In this document: positions 63,097 to 64,000 of the stretch, one piece after another | How positions within the stretch are numbered: position 1 is the stretch's first letter | How the letters are laid out: each line of letters begins with the position of its first letter | Assembly (NCBI GenBank): GCA_016859345.1 | Contig: CM029122.1 | Location: 12,908,075-12,972,074, forward strand | Length of the DNA: 64,000 bases | Source of the DNA: Istiophorus platypterus | Lineage: Eukaryota > Chordata > Actinopteri > Istiophoriformes > Istiophoridae | Reading direction: 5' to 3' | Made by a program: the position numbers and the translations under genes | The notes under the pieces: model-generated | The model's database searches: none | The model's input: the letters and a program-made list of their open reading frames with translations, nothing else | Told to the model about the DNA's origin: nothing

Positions 63097-63345
63097 AAAA
63101 TAAAGTATTTGAGGGATCTGGCGTTAAAACCAAAGCAGACCTCCAGGCCCGTCTTCCTGGTCACGTCTTCCGCTGCACGCCGCCTCTCAGCTCACAAACC
63201 GGTTTAAACCACGGGCCCAGTCCTTTTGGTTCTCGTCGGGTTTTGTTGGGGTGTAAATCCTCCATCTGTCCGGTTCCATTGTCGTGAAATTCAGCCTTGA
63301 TCCGACGATAATCCACAATAACTTTGTTCTGTGATAATAAAGCAG
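63097..63345 (+). other. Candidate non-coding exon, + strand (unconfirmed)
   Basis: A good acceptor (ATTGTTCCTTTACAG ending at 63096) and a strong donor (AAAGCAG/GTAAGG at 63345/63346) bound 249 bases within the CpG-rich region. All three frames contain stops, so it would have to be untranslated. It competes with the minus-strand model over the same bases. Confidence 0.15.
63161..63328 (-). CDS. Candidate C-terminal coding exon, unidentified (unconfirmed)
   Basis: On the minus strand a splice acceptor (CTGCTTTATTATCACAG) ends next to 63328. From there one frame is open for 55 codons to a TGA at 63161-63163. It begins NKVIVDYRRIKAEFHDNGTG, is rich in charged residues and lies in CpG-rich sequence. 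An AATAAA about 600 bases downstream (62554) could end the transcript. A second frame in the same region (ATG at about 63281, about 30 codons) is also peptide-like, so the frame is uncertain. I recognise no protein family. No upstream exon is visible in the window except a second minus-strand acceptor near 63591. If real, the gene extends beyond the right edge. Confidence 0.2.
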   Translation of the reverse strand, partial: NKVIVDYRRIKAEFHDNGTGQMEDLHPNKTRREPKGLGPWFKPVCELRGGVQRKT

Positions 63346-63387
63346 GTAAGGACGCGGTGATTCAAGTCAAAGCAGGTATAAAAGGAG

Positions 63388-63403
63388 GAAAGAAAGAAAG
63401 GGG

Positions 63404-63477
<74 letters not shown>

Positions 63478-63500
63478 AAAAGAAAAGAAAGAGAGTAAAG
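63388..63500. repeat. (GAAA)n microsatellite, polypurine
   Basis: About 110 bp of purine-only sequence on the + strand, dominated by roughly 17 GAAA units with GGGGGAAG and AAAAAGAAAAG variants at the edges. Long mirror-symmetric polypurine tracts can form triplex DNA. It produces the Lys/Glu/Arg and Phe/Leu/Ser runs in frames of 90 and 149 codons, which are not genes. Confidence 0.95.
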
Positions 63501-63935
63501 AACGAAATTCATATTCATATACATATACATTTTACTGGTCTTAATTTCTTCTGTACAACTGCTGCTCCCTCTTGTCTCTCGAGACAGCGCCTGTAAAAGA
63601 AAATAATAAAAAAAAACAAGAGCCCTCTTGGGATGGAGATGAATGCTGCCCACTGGCACAGAGGAACCATCGCGATATGTTCCGTCCGTGCCGACGCGCG
63701 GACCAACTTTCTTCGAGGGCTGATTAAAGCGTTGCAACACGTTGGCGCAGCGGGAAAGTACAGGTCCTCCACATCTCCCCTATGGAGAAATATGAGGATC
63801 AGCCATGACTGTGGCTCTTTTATTCTACTTCACCAACTCTTTGAATGAAAAAGCTGCCTCTCTGCGCACAGGTCCCCACTGCTGCAGCTGCTGCTGCTCC
63901 GTGCTCTCTGTCCGTCACCTGACACATCAACGTGG

Positions 63936-64000
63936 ATTTACAAAAAAAACAACAACAAAAAAAACAAACACACACAAAAAAAAAACCTCTCAAAAATGTT
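63936..64000. repeat. A-rich low-complexity end
   Basis: The window closes in A-rich sequence with AACAACAACAAAAAAAAC and CACACACAAAAAA units. No boundary signal is seen. Confidence 0.7.

Larger units (their letters stand above)
63030..63935. promoter_or_regulatory. CpG-rich island-like region
   Basis: I count roughly 21 CpGs between 63050 and 63352 and about 15 between 63580 and 63760, against a background where CpG is rare. A few more lie at 63865-63930. The sequence also has a TATAAAAGG box at 63377-63385 on the + strand and a CTGCTGCAGCTGCTGCTGCT run at about 63878. This texture is typical of a vertebrate promoter with 5' UTR, or less often of a terminal coding exon. It is the only place in the window with such enrichment. 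Confidence 0.5.

Noticed and set aside
63291..63740. 149-codon minus-strand frame, the longest in the window
   Set aside because: Its start is GTG, its centre is Phe/Leu/Ser-Phe repeats from the GAAA tract, and it runs through a probable intron acceptor. It is not a plausible protein.

Overview
This window reads as non-coding nuclear DNA from a vertebrate, most probably a ray-finned (teleost, percomorph-like) fish. It is AT-leaning, has no convincing multi-exon protein gene, and carries many long (CA)n microsatellites. It also holds relics of repeat families I recognise from fish genomes: Tc1-like elements with CACTNAGTKGCCACTTTAT ends, the TGTGGCTGAT terminal repeat, the hAT-type 'ACTTAAGTA' element, and the 'GATGAGAGGATTGATACCACTC' repeat. 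There are no bacterial operons, CRISPR arrays, tRNA or rRNA genes. The open reading frames present are short, lack family signatures, and mostly overlap microsatellites or locally GC-rich DNA.

Layout. 1-10 kb: mostly unique sequence with small simple repeats and two stretches resembling conserved regulatory DNA. 10-14 kb: two fragments of dispersed fish repeats, a GA tract and a CA array. 14-24 kb: unique sequence with two candidate splice-bounded mini-exons, CTCF-like motifs and a 344-bp Tc1/mariner-type MITE at 22.15 kb. 24.2-24.75 kb: a GC-richer island, open in several frames, with a canonical donor/acceptor/donor series that can be read as two small exons. 27-34 kb: a fish repeat fragment at 27.6 kb and a second Tc1-like foldback element at 33.6 kb. 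34.18-35.59 kb: a direct tandem duplication of about 700 bp, almost identical between copies. 38.95-39.58 kb: a hAT-like MITE with a collapsed Tc1-like relic nested inside. 42.2-42.5 kb: a complex CA array. 49-51.6 kb: two more transposon-like segments, one with a decayed 8-bp target-site duplication. 60 kb: another probable dispersed repeat.

The right edge (about 63.03-63.94 kb) is the most gene-like part. It is strongly CpG-enriched against a CpG-poor background, holds a (GAAA)n tract, and has good splice signals on both strands. One reading is the last exon of a minus-strand gene, with an open frame at 63161-63328 and a polyadenylation signal near 62554. The other is a promoter and first-exon region of a gene lying mostly beyond the window.

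Overall I see a gene desert or a very large intron with possible cis-regulatory DNA, punctuated by transposon relics and microsatellites. All calls come from reading the sequence and from memory of repeat families; no database search was possible.
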